Origin: Adiantum capillus-veneris
Taxonomy: Eukaryota; Streptophyta; Polypodiopsida; Polypodiales; Pteridaceae
NCBI GenBank assembly: GCA_014529385.2
Contig: CM043964.1
Span: 6,917,997-6,981,996, forward strand
Reading direction: 5' to 3'
Length of the DNA stretch: 64,000 bases
How positions within the stretch are numbered: position 1 is the stretch's first letter; each line of letters begins with the position of its first letter. The translations under genes and the position numbers were made by a program. Below the pieces are notes generated by a model. It did not search any database, was not told the origin of the DNA, and saw only the letters and a program-made list of their open reading frames with translations. This document shows, one piece after another, positions 1 to 12,250 of the stretch.

Positions 1-409
1 ACGAGTAGGTGGAGCCTTTCTTTTTGTCAATTTTTTTTCTAAGGACATGGGTCCTATGGGCAAGGCCACCGGCACAGCCGGACAATGTGTACGCTAGGGG
101 GAGGCTATAAGATAGCATGGTTGCAATTTCTACCTAAGTGTGTGTGTGTGAAAGTGAAAATTTAAGGAAGGATTTTGGAGGAAAAGGCCTTTCCTCTACT
201 ATCACATGCCCTCTTCACACTTGGAAGGACTAGGCTATATATAGTGTCTGGCCCTCACTATTGCACTCACCAAAGAGGAGGCTATGGAGAATGGTAGTCT
301 CTCTATATATATAGATCAAAGATCAAGATCGAGGGTTGGGCTATTGGGATTTTTCTTTTCTCCAACTGTCCTAGGAGTAGGTGGATCCTTTCTTTTTGTC
401 AATTCATTT
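1..409. repeat. Host flank with a partial tandem duplication
   Basis: Bases 2-125 and 371-495 are near copies, offset by about 370 bases. Each has a pyrimidine-rich run ending in gtcaatt, followed by the first part of the short LTR of the element that starts at 410. The first copy lacks the LTR 3' third, so it is a fragment and not a full LTR. A TATA-like ctatatatag lies at about 235-244. No protein of recognisable family is encoded. The five bases just before 410 (cattt) are one half of the target duplication of the outer retrotransposon. Confidence 0.6.
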
Positions 410-532
410 TGTAAGGACATGGGTCTTATGGGCAAGGCCACCGGCATGGCCGGACAGTGTGTACGCTAGGGGGAGGCTATAAGATAGCACGATTGGGTGG
501 AGAGTAGCACACGCATTACCACCGCCCTTTCA
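410..532 (+). repeat. 5' LTR of the outer gypsy element (123 bp)
   Basis: It starts tgtaaggacatg and ends ccctttca, the TG...CA form expected of LTRs. It matches 22898-23021 almost throughout, and the two copies diverge immediately outside these limits, which fixes the boundaries. It is unusually short for an autonomous Ty3/gypsy LTR. The target duplication cattt precedes it. Confidence 0.92.
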
Positions 533-533
533 C

Positions 534-546
534 TGGTATCTAAGCT
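534..546 (+). other. Primer binding site, initiator-Met tRNA type
   Basis: One base after the LTR end the sequence reads tggtatctaagct. The usual plant initiator-Met primer site is tggtatcagagc, so two bases have changed. The position directly after the 5' LTR supports the call. Confidence 0.8.
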
Positions 547-828
547 ATCTTTGGGAGGAGGCTAAAAGTGGCTTGCATGTGTGTTAGAATTCTTTTTTCC
601 TTAAGGAGGTAGCTTCAAAGTGAAAAAAAACATTCACAAAAACGACGGGTTTTTGTGAAGAATCATCAAAGGTGTTCTTACAACGAACGACAAGTGAAGC
701 GCTCAAATTCCCGCAAAGCGAGGTTCGCATGCAATGAAAATCACAGAGCATACAAAACACAAAGACTTCAATTTCTCAAGGTACAAGTTGTTGTTGTTTT
801 TCTCTCTTTGCATTAGTGTGTGTTTACC
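547..828 (+). other. Untranslated leader of the outer gypsy element
   Basis: This lies between the primer site and the gag ATG at 829. It contains runs of a and t and no open frame of note. It is the packaging and leader region by position; I see no further signal in it. Confidence 0.55.
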
Positions 829-2090
829 ATGGCTAGTGAGGATATCCCACCTACATACACATTTGATTTTGAGCACGTAGATCAAAATCAGGGAACCACG
901 GGTGTTGCTGACACTAATATGCATAATGTTGATGGTCTAGAACATCATGGGCTTGTAGATATGGATTCTTTCAAGACTTTGGAACATCACCAAAGCGTAC
1001 TTGAAAGCAACCTCTCTGCACTCAATGCAAATGTTACCAATCTTACAGAGTTACTTGTGAAATTTATGAATTCACAGACGACTCAAGGAGCCACAAGTGG
1101 CACGATTAAAGGAAACCAAGCGCATGACTCAAGGAGTCCAAGAGACAAGCGTTGCAGAAGCTACAGAAGGTAGCAATGCATTACTTAAGAATATCACCAT
1201 TCCTGAGTTTCACGGGGAAGAGCATGATCGCAACAAGGATGCGGTCGATACGTTCTTACACAAATGGAGTGATATTCATAAATTGAGACAGACCCCAGAT
1301 ATAAAGACGGCTGTGGAAACAAGTCTATCTCTTAAAGACAAGGCCTATACGTGGTGGATGACATTTCCAATAGATGCTTGTCCTCCGTCTTGGGCTGCAT
1401 TTCAAGCTTCTTTCTCCAAAGAGTTTTCGGACTCCAATGAAGAAGATAAGAATTGGTTAGCATGGGATGCATGCGGCATGTCTGGCCTCTCTCTCACACA
1501 GTACCTTTCGAAGTATCGAGAAATCATATTAAAACTAGAAGGTCTAGATGAATTCCAAAAGATACGGAGTTTTAATAGGGATCTTGACAAAGACTATCGT
1601 CTTCATGTCAAGACCCAACATCCAAAAAAATTGGAAAAAGCCATCAGTCATGCGCAAACTAGATATGATGATGACTAAGAGAGGAAAGGAAATGTTCCCT
1701 ACTCTAAGAATACTTTTGCTAAGAGCAATGCGGCTAAGAGCCAATGGTGAGGTAGATCTCCCACACGTTCCAAGAGGAATAAGAGACAATCTCCACGCCC
1801 ACAAGACGCTAAGAAGCCTAAGCAATCACGAGATACTCTGCGTGGGTCTCTCAGCACTGCTGATTTTGAGCGTGCACAGAAACACAATTTGTGTTTTAGA
1901 TGTCTTTTGGACCAACATAACAAGAAAGATTGTCCTCTTTTGCAAGGCAAAGAAAAGGCCATGCACACGGTGCAACTCCTCACATTAGATTCATCTCCTA
2001 AATATTGTGTTGTAGAGGTTCTTCATATGGAAGAAAATCACAAGTGTTGTGTGCCTACTTCAATGTGGCAGCCCACCTTTGGCCCCCATG
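829..2090 (+). pseudogene. Outer gypsy gag, frameshifted
   Basis: Gag is the capsid and nucleocapsid polyprotein that packages retrotransposon RNA in cytoplasmic particles. The start is the ATG at 829 in the context ttaccATGGCT. The first frame runs to about 1173. The capsid-like core continues in another frame (about 1097-1678, with the tryptophan-rich pattern typical of plant retrotransposon gag, including a WW pair near 1352), and a further shift occurs near 1670. A CCHC zinc knuckle (C-x2-C-x4-H-x4-C, CFRCLLDQHNKKDC) sits at about 1892-1933. The related copy on the - strand (50036-50665) aligns through the same shifts, so these breaks are local damage and not programmed shifts. Confidence 0.85.
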
Positions 2091-2583
2091 ATTTGATTCG
2101 CACGCATGGCACTATTAACGGACAAAGTGTTCGTATTTTAGTGGATGATGGTGCCACATATAACTTCTTGAACTATAAGCTAATCAAGAAATTGAAGCTT
2201 ACACAAACTCCATGCTTTCACAAGTATGTGGTGGAGCAGATGTCTGAGAATGATAAAGAAGTATGGGACAAGTTCAAGGGGTTGAGCTTATTGTTCAAGA
2301 TCATACGATGACCCTTGACTTACAAGTTATGAACATGGACCATGTTGATGTAGTTTGAGGATGGGAGTGGCTGCATGGTTTAGGAAACACATTGCACACT
2401 AGTTATGAATACAACTCCTTATCCTTTATGGACAATGGTAAACATGTGCTTTTTCTTGGTGAGAAAAACATACAATCTGCACCTCTTATATGTACATTCG
2501 AGCTTTCTATTCTACAGAAAGAAGATTTAATAGATGAATTCTTTTTGTATTATTGCTTGTCTCCAAGTCTTGTGAATTCTTAA
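2091..2583 (+). pseudogene. Outer gypsy aspartic protease
   Basis: A retropepsin-like domain that would release gag and pol proteins. The active-site segment reads LVDDGATYNF at about 2137-2166. Most family members have DSGA or DTGA, so this copy has DDGA but keeps the first catalytic Asp and the Gly-Ala. The frame closes at 2311. A downstream frame (2392-2583) matches the linker that follows protease in the - strand relative at 49271-49675. Stops between these pieces show the copy is dead. Confidence 0.75.
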
Positions 2584-2848
2584 GAGCAAAGTGCGGTGAA
2601 TTCTAGTAATGGTATGCAAAGTGCAATGAATTCTAATGGTATGCAAAGTGCAATGAATTACTGATAAACAAAGTGTTAACAAATCTAACAAGCAAAGTGC
2701 TCTCAATTTTAATTCTATAGAGCAACGTGCAACTATTGTAAAACAAACATTACAGGAATTACAAGATTCTCCATACCAGCATAACTCTAGTTTACTTTCT
2801 CCTTTTGCACAAAAAAAGCTGACTCACTTACTCACAGAGTATAGTGAT

Positions 2849-3769
2849 GTGTTCTCAAGTGATTTACCACCGGGTTTACCCCCTACACGTGATGTGCAAC
2901 ATGGCATAGATGTCTTGCCAGACACTAAACCGGTGAGTAAACCACCTTATCGTATGAGTGCTAAAGAAGCCAAGGAGGTTGAGAGTCAGTTGGTTGACTA
3001 CCTCACTTGTGGTTTCATTAGACCTAGCACTTCGCCTTGGGCATCACCAATTCTATTGGTAAAAAAGAAAGATGGTACTATGTGCATGTGTGTAGATTAT
3101 CGCAGATTAAATGCGATAACCATCAAGAACAAGTATCCTCTGCCTCGACTGGATGAGTTGTTTGATCAACTCCATGGGGCAAGATACTATACAAAGATAG
3201 ATCTTCATTCAGGATACTACCAGGTACGTACCCTACTTCAAGATATCTCCAAAACTGCCTTTAGAACAGGGTTTGGGTATTTTGAATTTTTGGTTATGCC
3301 TTTTGGTCTAACCAATGCTCCAGCTACATTTATGACACTCATGGATAGTGTCTTACATACCTATCTTGGAAAACTGTGGTTTTCCTTGATGACGTTCTCA
3401 TTTACAGTAAGACTGAAGATGAACACATAGAACACTTATGATTAGTGTTTGAACAGCTACGAGCTCACATGCTGTATGCTAAGCAAAGCAAGTGCGATTT
3501 CTTTAAAACAGAGATACGTTACCTCGGTCATGTGATCTCTTATTCTGGCATCAAGATGGACACTGACAAGGTCGCTTCCATTCTTCAATAGCCACATCCC
3601 AACATGGTTGAGGAGCTTCAAATATTTTTAGGCATGGTTGGATTTTATCGACAGTATATTTGTAACTATGCCAAAATCATTGTTCCTATGAGGGATCAAC
3701 TTAAAGCAAAAGGTAAGACCTTCTCTTGGGAAGAAGCCCAAAATCGCAGTTTTGAACAGCTCAAGGTAG
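2849..3769 (+). pseudogene. Outer gypsy reverse transcriptase, interrupted by element A
   Basis: This copies element RNA into DNA. Typical Ty3/gypsy blocks are visible in order: [55 protein letters not shown] and [13 protein letters not shown] frameshift near 3370 moves the catalytic FLDD block (near 3390) out of frame. Another stop follows the EHIEHL region, and the frame resumes at about 3604 with the linker towards RNase H. Element A is inserted right after 3769, so RNase H lies 8 kb away at 11861. The - strand relative D at 48419-49249 has the same blocks. Confidence 0.9.
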
Positions 3770-4579
3770 TGAGAGGCGGAAGTGAAAAAATAGACCCGGT
3801 GGCCTCTACACCAAGACTATGCACAATGGCCTCATCATGGGGAATACGCAATAGGGGCACCACCTAGCAAGATATGCGGCTAGGATGCATACATATACAC
3901 AATGAAACATGCCATGGAAAACAATTTCAAGATCCACACCCAAATCTGGAATGGGGTGGTCAGAGAATAAGGTGAGAGGAGTGGTGAGTGAGTGAGAATG
4001 GGCTCGCTACTCGTGCATGTAGTAAGGAAGATAACGAGGTCAGGGATACATGCAAGTATGCTCACTTCTCATACAAAAGGTGGCGAATCCGCACACCTCA
4101 AGATGGAAGTAGCAAGATGATAGGAATATGAGAGGGAGAGAGAGCGTGTGTGTATGGTGGCAAATCCGCACACCTTAACATAAGCAGAAAAAAAAAATGG
4201 CAAGGAACGAGCATATACCATACTCACAATGAGATGTATCCAAAGCGACACAAAGTATGGCACCAAGATGGAGTGTGTTGATTGCTTGCAAAAGATGAAT
4301 ACAATAGGTAGTTTATGGCAGGAAAATGAGAAGGGAACAAGATCGTAGGAGGCATAATGGAGAGATGGGAGTTGATGGCGAGGAATATCACGAGTGTGTC
4401 CACCCTTCTTCTTCTTGAAATTGTGCCTTCAACCCTTAATTACAAGTGGTGTGGAGGTGCGGTGCTCATCTTTTGTGCATGGTGATAGTGATGATGATGG
4501 TATTGTGATTATGTGATTAGGGTTCATGCTACAAGCATGTAGCACAAGAGTGTGTATGGATAGGTGTGTGTGTGTGTGT

Positions 4580-4617
<38 letters not shown>

Positions 4618-5727
4618 ATGAGCTCTCATGGCCTCCTTATATAGGGAAGAAGGGGAGGATTTAGCAATATTTCTATTTGAGGTGAGTGTCCCACTTTGGT
4701 GACTAGGAAAATGGGGTGCATGTGACTGTGGCTCCCATCTTGTCTCCTCATTATTTAAAATACCAGAGTCAATAGAGAGAGAACAAGAGAGAATGTGGGT
4801 AGGACATAGAGGATAGGAGATATTTACAATAGCCTAGCTTTGGCTAGACATAATCATATTAGGGAGAGAAGAGAGAGGTAAGAAAATTATAAGAGAGGTT
4901 GTCGAAGGTGGATAATTTTTGATGAGGATGGATCCTCCAAAAATGGTGATAGAATCACTCTAGACATGCCAAGACCTCATTAAAAGAGCCTTGTCTCTTG
5001 TAATCATGCTTGAAGACTTGTAGAACCATAGCCATTCTAGAGGGAAGAAAATTGGGGATGGCCTCTGTCACCATTACACGAGAAAACTAGGGTCCACTAC
5101 AAAAGATCATATCTCCGTGTTCATAACTCCAAAAATTCTGAAAAAAAATTGAGCTAAAAGTTGAGATCACGAGCTACATCTTTCATGTTGAATGCTCCTT
5201 CAGATTCAGGGTTCTTCTTTACTCAAATAATGTATTATTTGTGGCTACAAAAGTCTTTTGGTCGTCCCCTTTGAGTGGACTTCTCTCTTGCCTTCAAGTG
5301 TAAGCTCCTTCATGTGTATGAAAACATGACCTAGAGTTTTGAAAAGAGTGGCAATCATCTAGATGGAGGTATTATTGAAATTTGAAAGTGGGGTTGAGGT
5401 TTGAAAATGAAAACTAGTGAATAAAATATTTGGTAGGATGGAATAATATATATACATGAAAAATATATTAAAAAATACTAAAAATATATAATGTAATTTA
5501 GAATATATATATTTAATGCTTAAGATCAAAAGAGAGATCAACAAAGAAAGCTTACTTATTTATGCTACATCGTGATTGATTAGCATAAGTCTTATTTATT
5601 TAATAAAGGCTAAAACGTTTGTGAAAAAGGGAAGAAAAATCAAAAGTAACTTATATAATAGGAAATATTTTTGGTAAAAGAGAAAAAATATATGGGGGGG
5701 TTCCCATGCATGGAAAAGCTTGCCTCA
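3770..5727 (-). repeat. LTR of element A (3' LTR relative to its genes)
   Basis: About 1,958 bp. It is a near copy of 9890-11856, including the same short chance open frames at equivalent positions. On the - strand it starts tgaggcaagc and ends with ca. It contains a (GT)n run at about 4564-4615. A polypurine tract (rc of cctcccccta, about 5733-5742) lies just inside, as expected before a 3' LTR on the - strand. Confidence 0.92.
4634..4643 (-). promoter_or_regulatory. TATA box in the left LTR of element A
   Basis: On the - strand the sequence reads ctatataagg, a consensus plant TATA box. The same site occurs in the other LTR at 10751-10760. It lies in the interior of the LTR, as expected for the promoter that drives element RNA. 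Confidence 0.6.
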
Positions 5728-5925
5728 TTAGCCCTCCCCCTAAGGCTAGAGGTATTCATGTCTCTAGCTCTTCTTCTGGAGCATGTTGAAATAGAGTAGG
5801 ATTTCTCCTTGGTGGCTTGTAGATCCTTGTAGGGAATAATGGATCCCTTGGAAGCATGAGGCTCCCCAAAGTTCTTTTCGGTGTCCACCTGGGTCCCACA
5901 CTAAGCGTAAATCCATTGTATGCAA

Positions 5926-6837
5926 TTATGCCTTCTTCAGAAGATCACACTTATAACAATTCTTGAGTCCATAAGCTGCACAAGAATTAACTCTTGCATA
6001 AGTGATAGAAGGTATGGAAAGAACTTGATCAGTCCTTGAAAGTATTTCAAAGCGGCACCATGCATGGCTTCCTCGTCTAGACACATAGCCTAAAGGAAGT
6101 AAGAAGCCATAATCCTCATATCTTGCTTGTTGTCCTTCTTCATGCCAAATTGATAGACACTTGTTTCCCACATGGATAGATTGCATGGTTGATGCCTGTT
6201 GCACAAGGGAGCCCACCATGTACAAAAGATAAACTACAAACCACATTTTGAAAAATGACTCCATGTTACCACTGGTATGCAAAACCATTCTTCCTTGATT
6301 GGTATGTCCTAGATTGATTCCACTGGTTGTTGATGTTAATCCTTCCACTGTTGTCGCAACCCAACTTATAGAGCTTCCCAAATTAATGTTACACACAATG
6401 TTCACAATTAGAAAGGAAAACCTAAAGTGCCAGTAGACCTCAATTGCATTTCTCTGCATGATTCTTTCTCTAGAAAGGACTTGCCAAGTGGTCGTCAATA
6501 TAACTTTTGGTCGTCTTCCACCAATCTCGTGCCATAGGGGTAGTTGAAGTGTCTTCACCACTTTCACCTGTGGTTGCAAATTTGAAGGGTCCACCTTGTT
6601 GTGGTTGAATGTGAGACCCATTACCTCAATGGAGCTATCACTTCCTTCATTCCCTGTTGACTCCTCCTCTAAAGTGGTTGAAGAGTCACCACTAGAAAAC
6701 TCATCCATAGAGGTTTCTAGATCCATGTCGCATTTCTGACCTGTCTTCATGTCGTAAAGTATTGGCCTCCCATTTGCATCCTTCATCTGGATTATTCCGG
6801 TGTCCCAGTCTTGCTTAGCTCTCATAGCCATAGCCAA
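5926..6837 (-). pseudogene. Element A post-protease tail
   Basis: This open frame follows the protease in a different frame. Its first part, about RAKQDWDTGIIQMKD, looks like the segment that normally follows the protease GRPWL motif in plant gypsy polyproteins, so a one-base shift near 6835 has probably separated them. The remainder is acidic, then hydrophobic stretches appear with no recognised domain. It ends at 5926, about 200 bases from the LTR, and there is no room or sign of reverse transcriptase after it. Confidence 0.6.
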
Positions 6838-8495
6838 GGCCTCCCTAGAATGATAGGATAGCCCTCCCCTTTGTGTGGCATGACAAAGATGTCCACATCT
6901 ACCTCGGTGTTGAATGCCTTTATCCTAATTGCATTTATGACACCAACACATTGAACTTTTAAATTATTTGCCATTTTGGCTTGGCATGGTGCCGGCCGAC
7001 TCACCTTTAAACCCAAACGGTGCATCATTTTTTCACTCATGACGCATATTTGTGCGCCACCATCGATGTAGATATTGGAGATGTGTTGCCCTTTGATGTA
7101 AGCATCCATCACTGGTAGTATGTCATCTAGATTCCTCCCAGAGATAGCCCCAGCTATCTTTGGCTTTGGTCGTCGCGTGCTAACCATGTTTGTCCATTGT
7201 CTCCTCACCCTAGGTGCTAGGTGGAGTAATTGGGGCCAGGTGATTTTTGGGCCCTGCACAGAAACATCTTGAACCAAATCATATGGTTTAGAACATTCAC
7301 CCAAAGAGAAATCTACAATGTCAATTTTACGTTGTGACTTGGACGGCTTTTTGCTAGATTCCCCATTAGTCTTCATCTTTTCCTCCTTTTGGGAAGATTC
7401 ACCATGCCTAGCGCGTTTTACCCCTATGGCATCTACTCCTTTAACTTTGGTCTTATCCTCCTCCACTTTCTCCTTTCCTTTACCTTCAAGACTGATGAAG
7501 CTTACTGTTTGATTACCAACTGGTGGTGGGGGTAAGGGTGGAATGAGAGGTTGTGGTGGTGGTGGTGGTTGTGGTTGAATGGGTGGTTGTAGGATTTGCA
7601 CGGGTGGTGCTTGTTGTGGTGCCCTCGGTGGTGGTGGTCTTGCTCTCGGTGGTGAAACCTGGTTTTGCCTGGCTCCTCTGTTGAAATTCTGCCTCCTTGG
7701 GTGTGGACAGTAGTACATGCCATGACCATCCTCCCCACAATTGTAGCAGTGGTATTCTTGGTTTTGCCTTCGTTGTCCCCTCCCTTGCTTTTGGTTGCGA
7801 TTGTGTGCATGCCCTTGTTGTATCAAATGGACTGAGAGATTCTCAAGTTGATTGGTGATTCGGTTGAGAAAGTCTTGCTGATCTTCAATTGGTTCTTGTG
7901 GTTGAATCCTCTGGGCGGCTGTTGTAGGTGGTGCTAGAGGTGGTCGGGTCCTAACGGCTTCCTCTTCATCGATATTCCTGGCTTGTAGGCGCAACTTCTT
8001 GTCTTTAAGGCGGGCCACTTCAACTGCTAGCTCATACGTAGCAGGAAACCTTCCCTTCACCTTCTCTTTAAGAGTTGGCCATAACCCAGCCACAAACCGA
8101 TCCTTCTTTAGGAAATCAGGTGCCCCCTCATCCTCTCTTAGCGATGCAATCCATCACCCCCATAAATCTACAAACTTTGACTCATATGATGCATATTCCA
8201 GCATACTGCCCTGCTTCAACTCTGTCAACAATTGCCATATCTTCTCTCATGTTGTGCCCTCTCCAAAACGCTTGACAAAGGCTGCTCTTAATAAGTCCCA
8301 CCGTTCCTTGGTTGCTTGTGCCAAGGCATTATACCATGATCTTGCCTCCACCTTCATTAGAAGTGGGAAGATACACAAGCGCGGAGCATCATCATCTCTC
8401 GCAAAGATGACACATGCTATTTCCAAGTTGTCTAGAAAGTCTGCAGCATCCTCACCCACCTTACCAGTAAAGGTTGGAAGTGCTACACTTGCCAT
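6822..8495 (-). pseudogene. Element A gag core, zinc knuckle and protease
   Basis: One reading frame from 8495 to 6822, broken by two in-frame TGA stops (near 8244 and 8153). The N-terminal part has the gag signature with a Trp-Tyr-Asn block (ARSWYNALAQ). A CCHC knuckle, CYNCGEDGHGMYYC, lies near 7705-7746. A proline-rich stretch follows, then a lysine-rich linker. The protease has the active-site segment IYIDGGAQICVMSE near 7040-7081 and the closing ILGRPWL motif near 6835-6855. DGGA replaces the usual DSGA. Both stops could come from CGA to TGA changes, a signature of cytosine methylation decay in silenced elements. Confidence 0.85.
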
Positions 8496-8813
8496 TGTGA
8501 GAGTGAGAAAATTAACTCGACTTAGAAATCTTTTTTTTTTTTTATAAATAGAGATTCAATACATGGGTGCTCGGTAGATGGAAAACATACTATACAAGGA
8601 TGAAAAGAACTACATCAAAAGACACTTCATGATTAATCATAGGGAGGATAAAGGGTAGAGAAGAGGTGTTTATCTCTTGTAGTCGTTCTCTACCAAACAT
8701 GGTTGTAATGATCTGCTGATAAAACATCTTGCGGTCCAAGATTACTTTGATTGATTGAATTCGTTGTGGTGCATAAGTTTGGTTCCTTGCAAAAGGCTGA
8801 TGCACTGCGTCCA

Positions 8814-9820
8814 TCACATGATAATTCGGAAAGGCTCTCTCCTTCGTGGTGGAAGGTTATAGTCGGAGGTGTAGAGCTCTTGGTAGTCGAGGTCAAATTT
8901 ATAGTACCACAGGACAAGGTTGTCTTCGTCTTCTAGCTCTAGGACTGCCCCTCTAGCAAGCTCTTGGAAAAGCTTGAACTCTCTCTCTTTGAGCAACTTC
9001 ACTTTCCTGCAAGATAGAGTGCCATCTAGTGTATACACAGGTGTGATGAGGTAGGTGGTGAGTCTTACCACTTGTATTAATCCAACTTGGATGGATACAT
9101 AGCAAGCTGTAAAGTCGTCATCATAGCCTTGATTCACAAGCAACACCCCTTGAAGGTGGAGGGTCTTGTCTTTTCGCCAAGCAAAACTAGTGTCAAAGAC
9201 CTTGTCGATGACAAGCTCCGCCACTTCACTCGGTAGACGACGTAGAATCCATGCTTATGTTTCTAGTTCCTGGCTCATGAGATGAGAGTGAGGTATAGAA
9301 AGACTTTGGAGGATTTACCCTTTTGTTTTGGAGACGGGGTGATTGTCGGCGCTGGAAAACCCTTGAATCTTTTGGTGCAAGGGAGAGGGAGGGACCACGC
9401 GTTCGTAGTAGCTTCCTCAAGTTGTGAAGGCTTGTTGTGGGCGTAGGTGGAATAGGTGGGAAAGATGTGGACGTAGATGTAGAGAAGCCTGGTGCTACTT
9501 GAAAGCCTTTTGATGTGAGAACACTTGTGCGGATGTCGAGGGAGAAAATGATGGCCTTTTCTTCACTTTGGGTTGCACTCATGTCGAAGGTGCGGTTTTT
9601 GGCTACAATGTGAGCATGATGCAGCTTGTGCCTTGCTTTTACGCTTGCGGGGATGATGAGAAATGTAAACAATCTGAGTAGGAAAAGAGGGTCTTACCAC
9701 TTCTTCTATGCTAACAATACAACACCCTGGCAAGAGTGTCTTGATGACTTGAGTCAAACCTTCTTGAAGCTCCTCCTCTTCAGTGGTCCAATTAGAGAAT
9801 TCAAGAAGCCACTCGTCCAT
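8814..9820 (-). pseudogene. Element A N-terminal ORFs of unknown function
   Basis: Three overlapping frames on the - strand (9820-9563, 9672-9226, 9224-8814) occupy the place between the primer site and the gag core. The first begins MDEWLLEFSNW soon after the primer site and ends in a Cys/His-rich stretch. The second is rich in Ser, Thr and Pro. The third is mixed charged and hydrophobic with a run of acidic residues. I recognise no domain. They may be one N-terminal gag extension with frameshifts, or a separate element-borne gene. Confidence 0.45.
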
Positions 9821-9870
9821 GAAGAGAAGTAAACATGTCAGCCTTGTAAACTGAAGGTTTCAAGAGCCCT

Positions 9871-9889
9871 CCTCAGTGGGGGCACCAAA
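9871..9889 (-). other. Primer binding site of element A
   Basis: Read on the - strand, tttggtgcccccactgagg follows the LTR end directly. The tggtgccc start fits a tRNA 3' end (ggcacca). I cannot assign the tRNA from memory. It differs from the Asp-type site of element B. Confidence 0.6.
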
Positions 9890-10683
9890 TGGAAGGCGGA
9901 AGTGAAAAAATAGACCCGGTGGCCTCTACACCAAGACTATGCAAAATGGCCTCATCATGGGGAATACGCAATAGGGGCACCACCTAGCAAGATATGCGGC
10001 TAGGATGCATACATATACACAATGAAACATGCCATGGAAAACAATTTCAAGATCCACACCCAAATCTGGAATGGGGTGGTCAGAGAATAAGGTGAGAGGA
10101 GTGGTGAGTGAGTGAGAATGGGCTCGCTACTCGTGCATGTAGTAAGGAAGATAACGAGGTCAGGGATACATGCAAGTATGCTCACTTCTCATACAAAAGG
10201 TGGCGAATCCGCACACCTCAAGATGGAAGTAGCAAGATGATAGGAATATGAGAGGGAGAGAGAGCGTGTGTGTATGGTGGCAAATCCGCACACCTTAACA
10301 TAAGCAGAAAAAAAAAATGGCAAGGAACGAGCATATACCATACTCACAATGAGATGTATCCAAAGCGACACAAAGTATGGCACCAAGATGGAGTGTGTTG
10401 ATTGCTTGCAAAAGATGAATACAATAGGTAGTTTATGGCAGGAAAATGAGAAGGGAACAAGATCGTAGGAGGCATAATGGAGAGATGGGAGTTGATGGCG
10501 AGGAATATCACGAGTGTGTCCACCCTTCTTCTTCTTGAAATTGTGCCTTCAACCCTTAATTACAAGTGGTGTGGAGGTGCGGTGCTCATCTTTTGTGCAT
10601 GGTGATGGTGATGATGATGATGTTGTGATTATGTGATTAGGGTTCATGCTATAAGCATGTAGCACAAGAGTGTGTATGGATAG

Positions 10684-10733
<50 letters not shown>

Positions 10734-11856
10734 GTGAGCTCTCATGGCCTCTTTATATAGGGAAGAAGGGGAGGATTTAGCAATATTTCTATTTGAGGTG
10801 AGTGTCCCACTTTGGTGACTAGGAAAATGGGGTGCATGTGACTGTGGCTCCCATCTTGTCTCCTCATTATTTAAAATACCAGAGTCAAGAGAGAGAGAAG
10901 AAGAGAGAATGTGGGTAGGACGTAGAGGATAGGAGATATTTACAATAGTCTAGCTTTGGCTAGACATAAGCTTATTAGGGAGAGAAGAGAGAGGTAAGAA
11001 AATTATAAGAGAGGTTGTCGAAGGTGGATAATTGTTGATGAGGATGGATCCTCCAAAAATGGTGATAGAATCACTCTAGACTTGCCAAGACCTCATTAAA
11101 AGAGCCTTGTCTTTTGTAATCATGCTTGAAGACTTGTAGAACCATAGGCATTCTAGAGGGAAGAAAATTGGGGATGGCCTGTGTCACCATTAAACGAGAA
11201 AACTGGGGTCCACTACAAAAAATCATATCTCCGTGTTCATAACTCCAAAAATTCTGAAAAAAAATTGAGCTAACAGTTTAGATCACGAGCTACATCTTTC
11301 ATGTTGAACGCTCCTTCAGATTCGGGGTTCTTCTATACTTAAAAAATTCAGCCAAATAATGTATTATTTGTGGCTACAAAAGTCTTTTGGTGGCCCCCCT
11401 TGAGTGGACTTCTCTCTTGCCTTCAAGTGTAAGCTCCTTCATGTGTATGAAAACATGACCTAGAGTTTTGAAAAGAGTGGCAATCATCTAGATGGAGGTA
11501 TTATTGAAATTTGAAAGTGGGGTTGAGGTTTGAAAATGAAAACTAGTGAATAAAATATTTGGTAGGGTGGAATAATATATATACATGAAAAATATATTAG
11601 AAAATACTAAATATATATAATGTAATTTAGAATATATATATTTAATGCTTAAGATCAAAAGAGAGATCAACAAAGAAAGCTTACTTATTTATGCTACATC
11701 GTGATTGATTAGCATAAGTCTTATTTATTTAATAAAGGCTAAAACGTTTGTGAAAAAGGGAAGAAAAATCAAAAGTAACTTATATAATAGGAAATATTTT
11801 TGGTAAAAGAGAAAAAATATATGGGGGGGTTCCCATGCATGGAAAAGCTTGCCTCA
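9890..11856 (-). repeat. LTR of element A (5' LTR relative to its genes)
   Basis: About 1,967 bp, near identical to 3770-5727. The (GT)n run here is at about 10684-10731 and slightly different in length. The TATA box on the - strand is at 10751-10760. The LTR end at 11856 is followed by the target duplication gtag, then outer-element RNase H sequence. Confidence 0.92.
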
Positions 11857-11860
11857 GTAG

Positions 11861-12250
11861 ATATAGTCACTGCTCCCATCCTAGCAATTGTTGACCCACT
11901 TAAGCCGTTTGTGGTAGAGACTGATGCTAGTGATAAAGCAATTGGTGCAGTACTTATCCATGAGGGAAGACTTATAGCCTTTGAAAGTAAAAAGTTAGAT
12001 AGAGGTCAACAAAATTATTATGTCTATGAGAGAGAGCTTTGTGCCATAATTCACACTTTACGAAAGTGGCGACACTATTTATATGGTGCCGAGTTTGAAG
12101 TAGTTTTTGACCATGAGAGTATCAAATCGTTTACTGCTCAAACGGACTTGAAAGGCCATAAATCTAGATGGGCATAAATCCTTTAAGATTATGATTGTAA
12201 GCTAAGATACCGCAAGGGGTGCTATACTGTAGTAGCGGATGCACTAAGTC
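11861..12250 (+). pseudogene. Outer gypsy RNase H
   Basis: RNase H removes the RNA strand during reverse transcription. The domain resumes directly after element A. Family blocks are visible: FVVETDASDKAIGAVL near 11910-11957, FESKKLDRGQQNYYVYEREL near 11980-12039, and LRKWRHYLYG. The frame closes at 12177 and continues after the break with the motif ADALSRMPH near 12235-12261, which marks the end of RNase H in plant gypsy pol. The same domain appears in D at 47884-48418. Confidence 0.9.

Larger units (their letters stand above)
3770..11856 (-). mobile_element. Element A: non-autonomous gag-protease LTR retrotransposon
   Basis: It is bounded by long LTRs (3770-5727 and 9890-11856) and flanked by gtag at 3766-3769 and 11857-11860. 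The uninterrupted sequence of the relative D (rc near 48380) runs straight across this site, which proves insertion. All genes read on the - strand: an unknown N-terminal region, gag core, CCHC knuckle, protease and a short tail. No reverse transcriptase, RNase H or integrase is present between the LTRs, so it would need another element's enzymes. The LTRs are nearly identical by eye, so it is much younger than its host element. Confidence 0.92.

Noticed and set aside
3880-4266. Small ORFs repeated at 3880-4266 and 10000-10386 as a gene pair
   Set aside because: They are the same chance frames in the two LTRs of element A.
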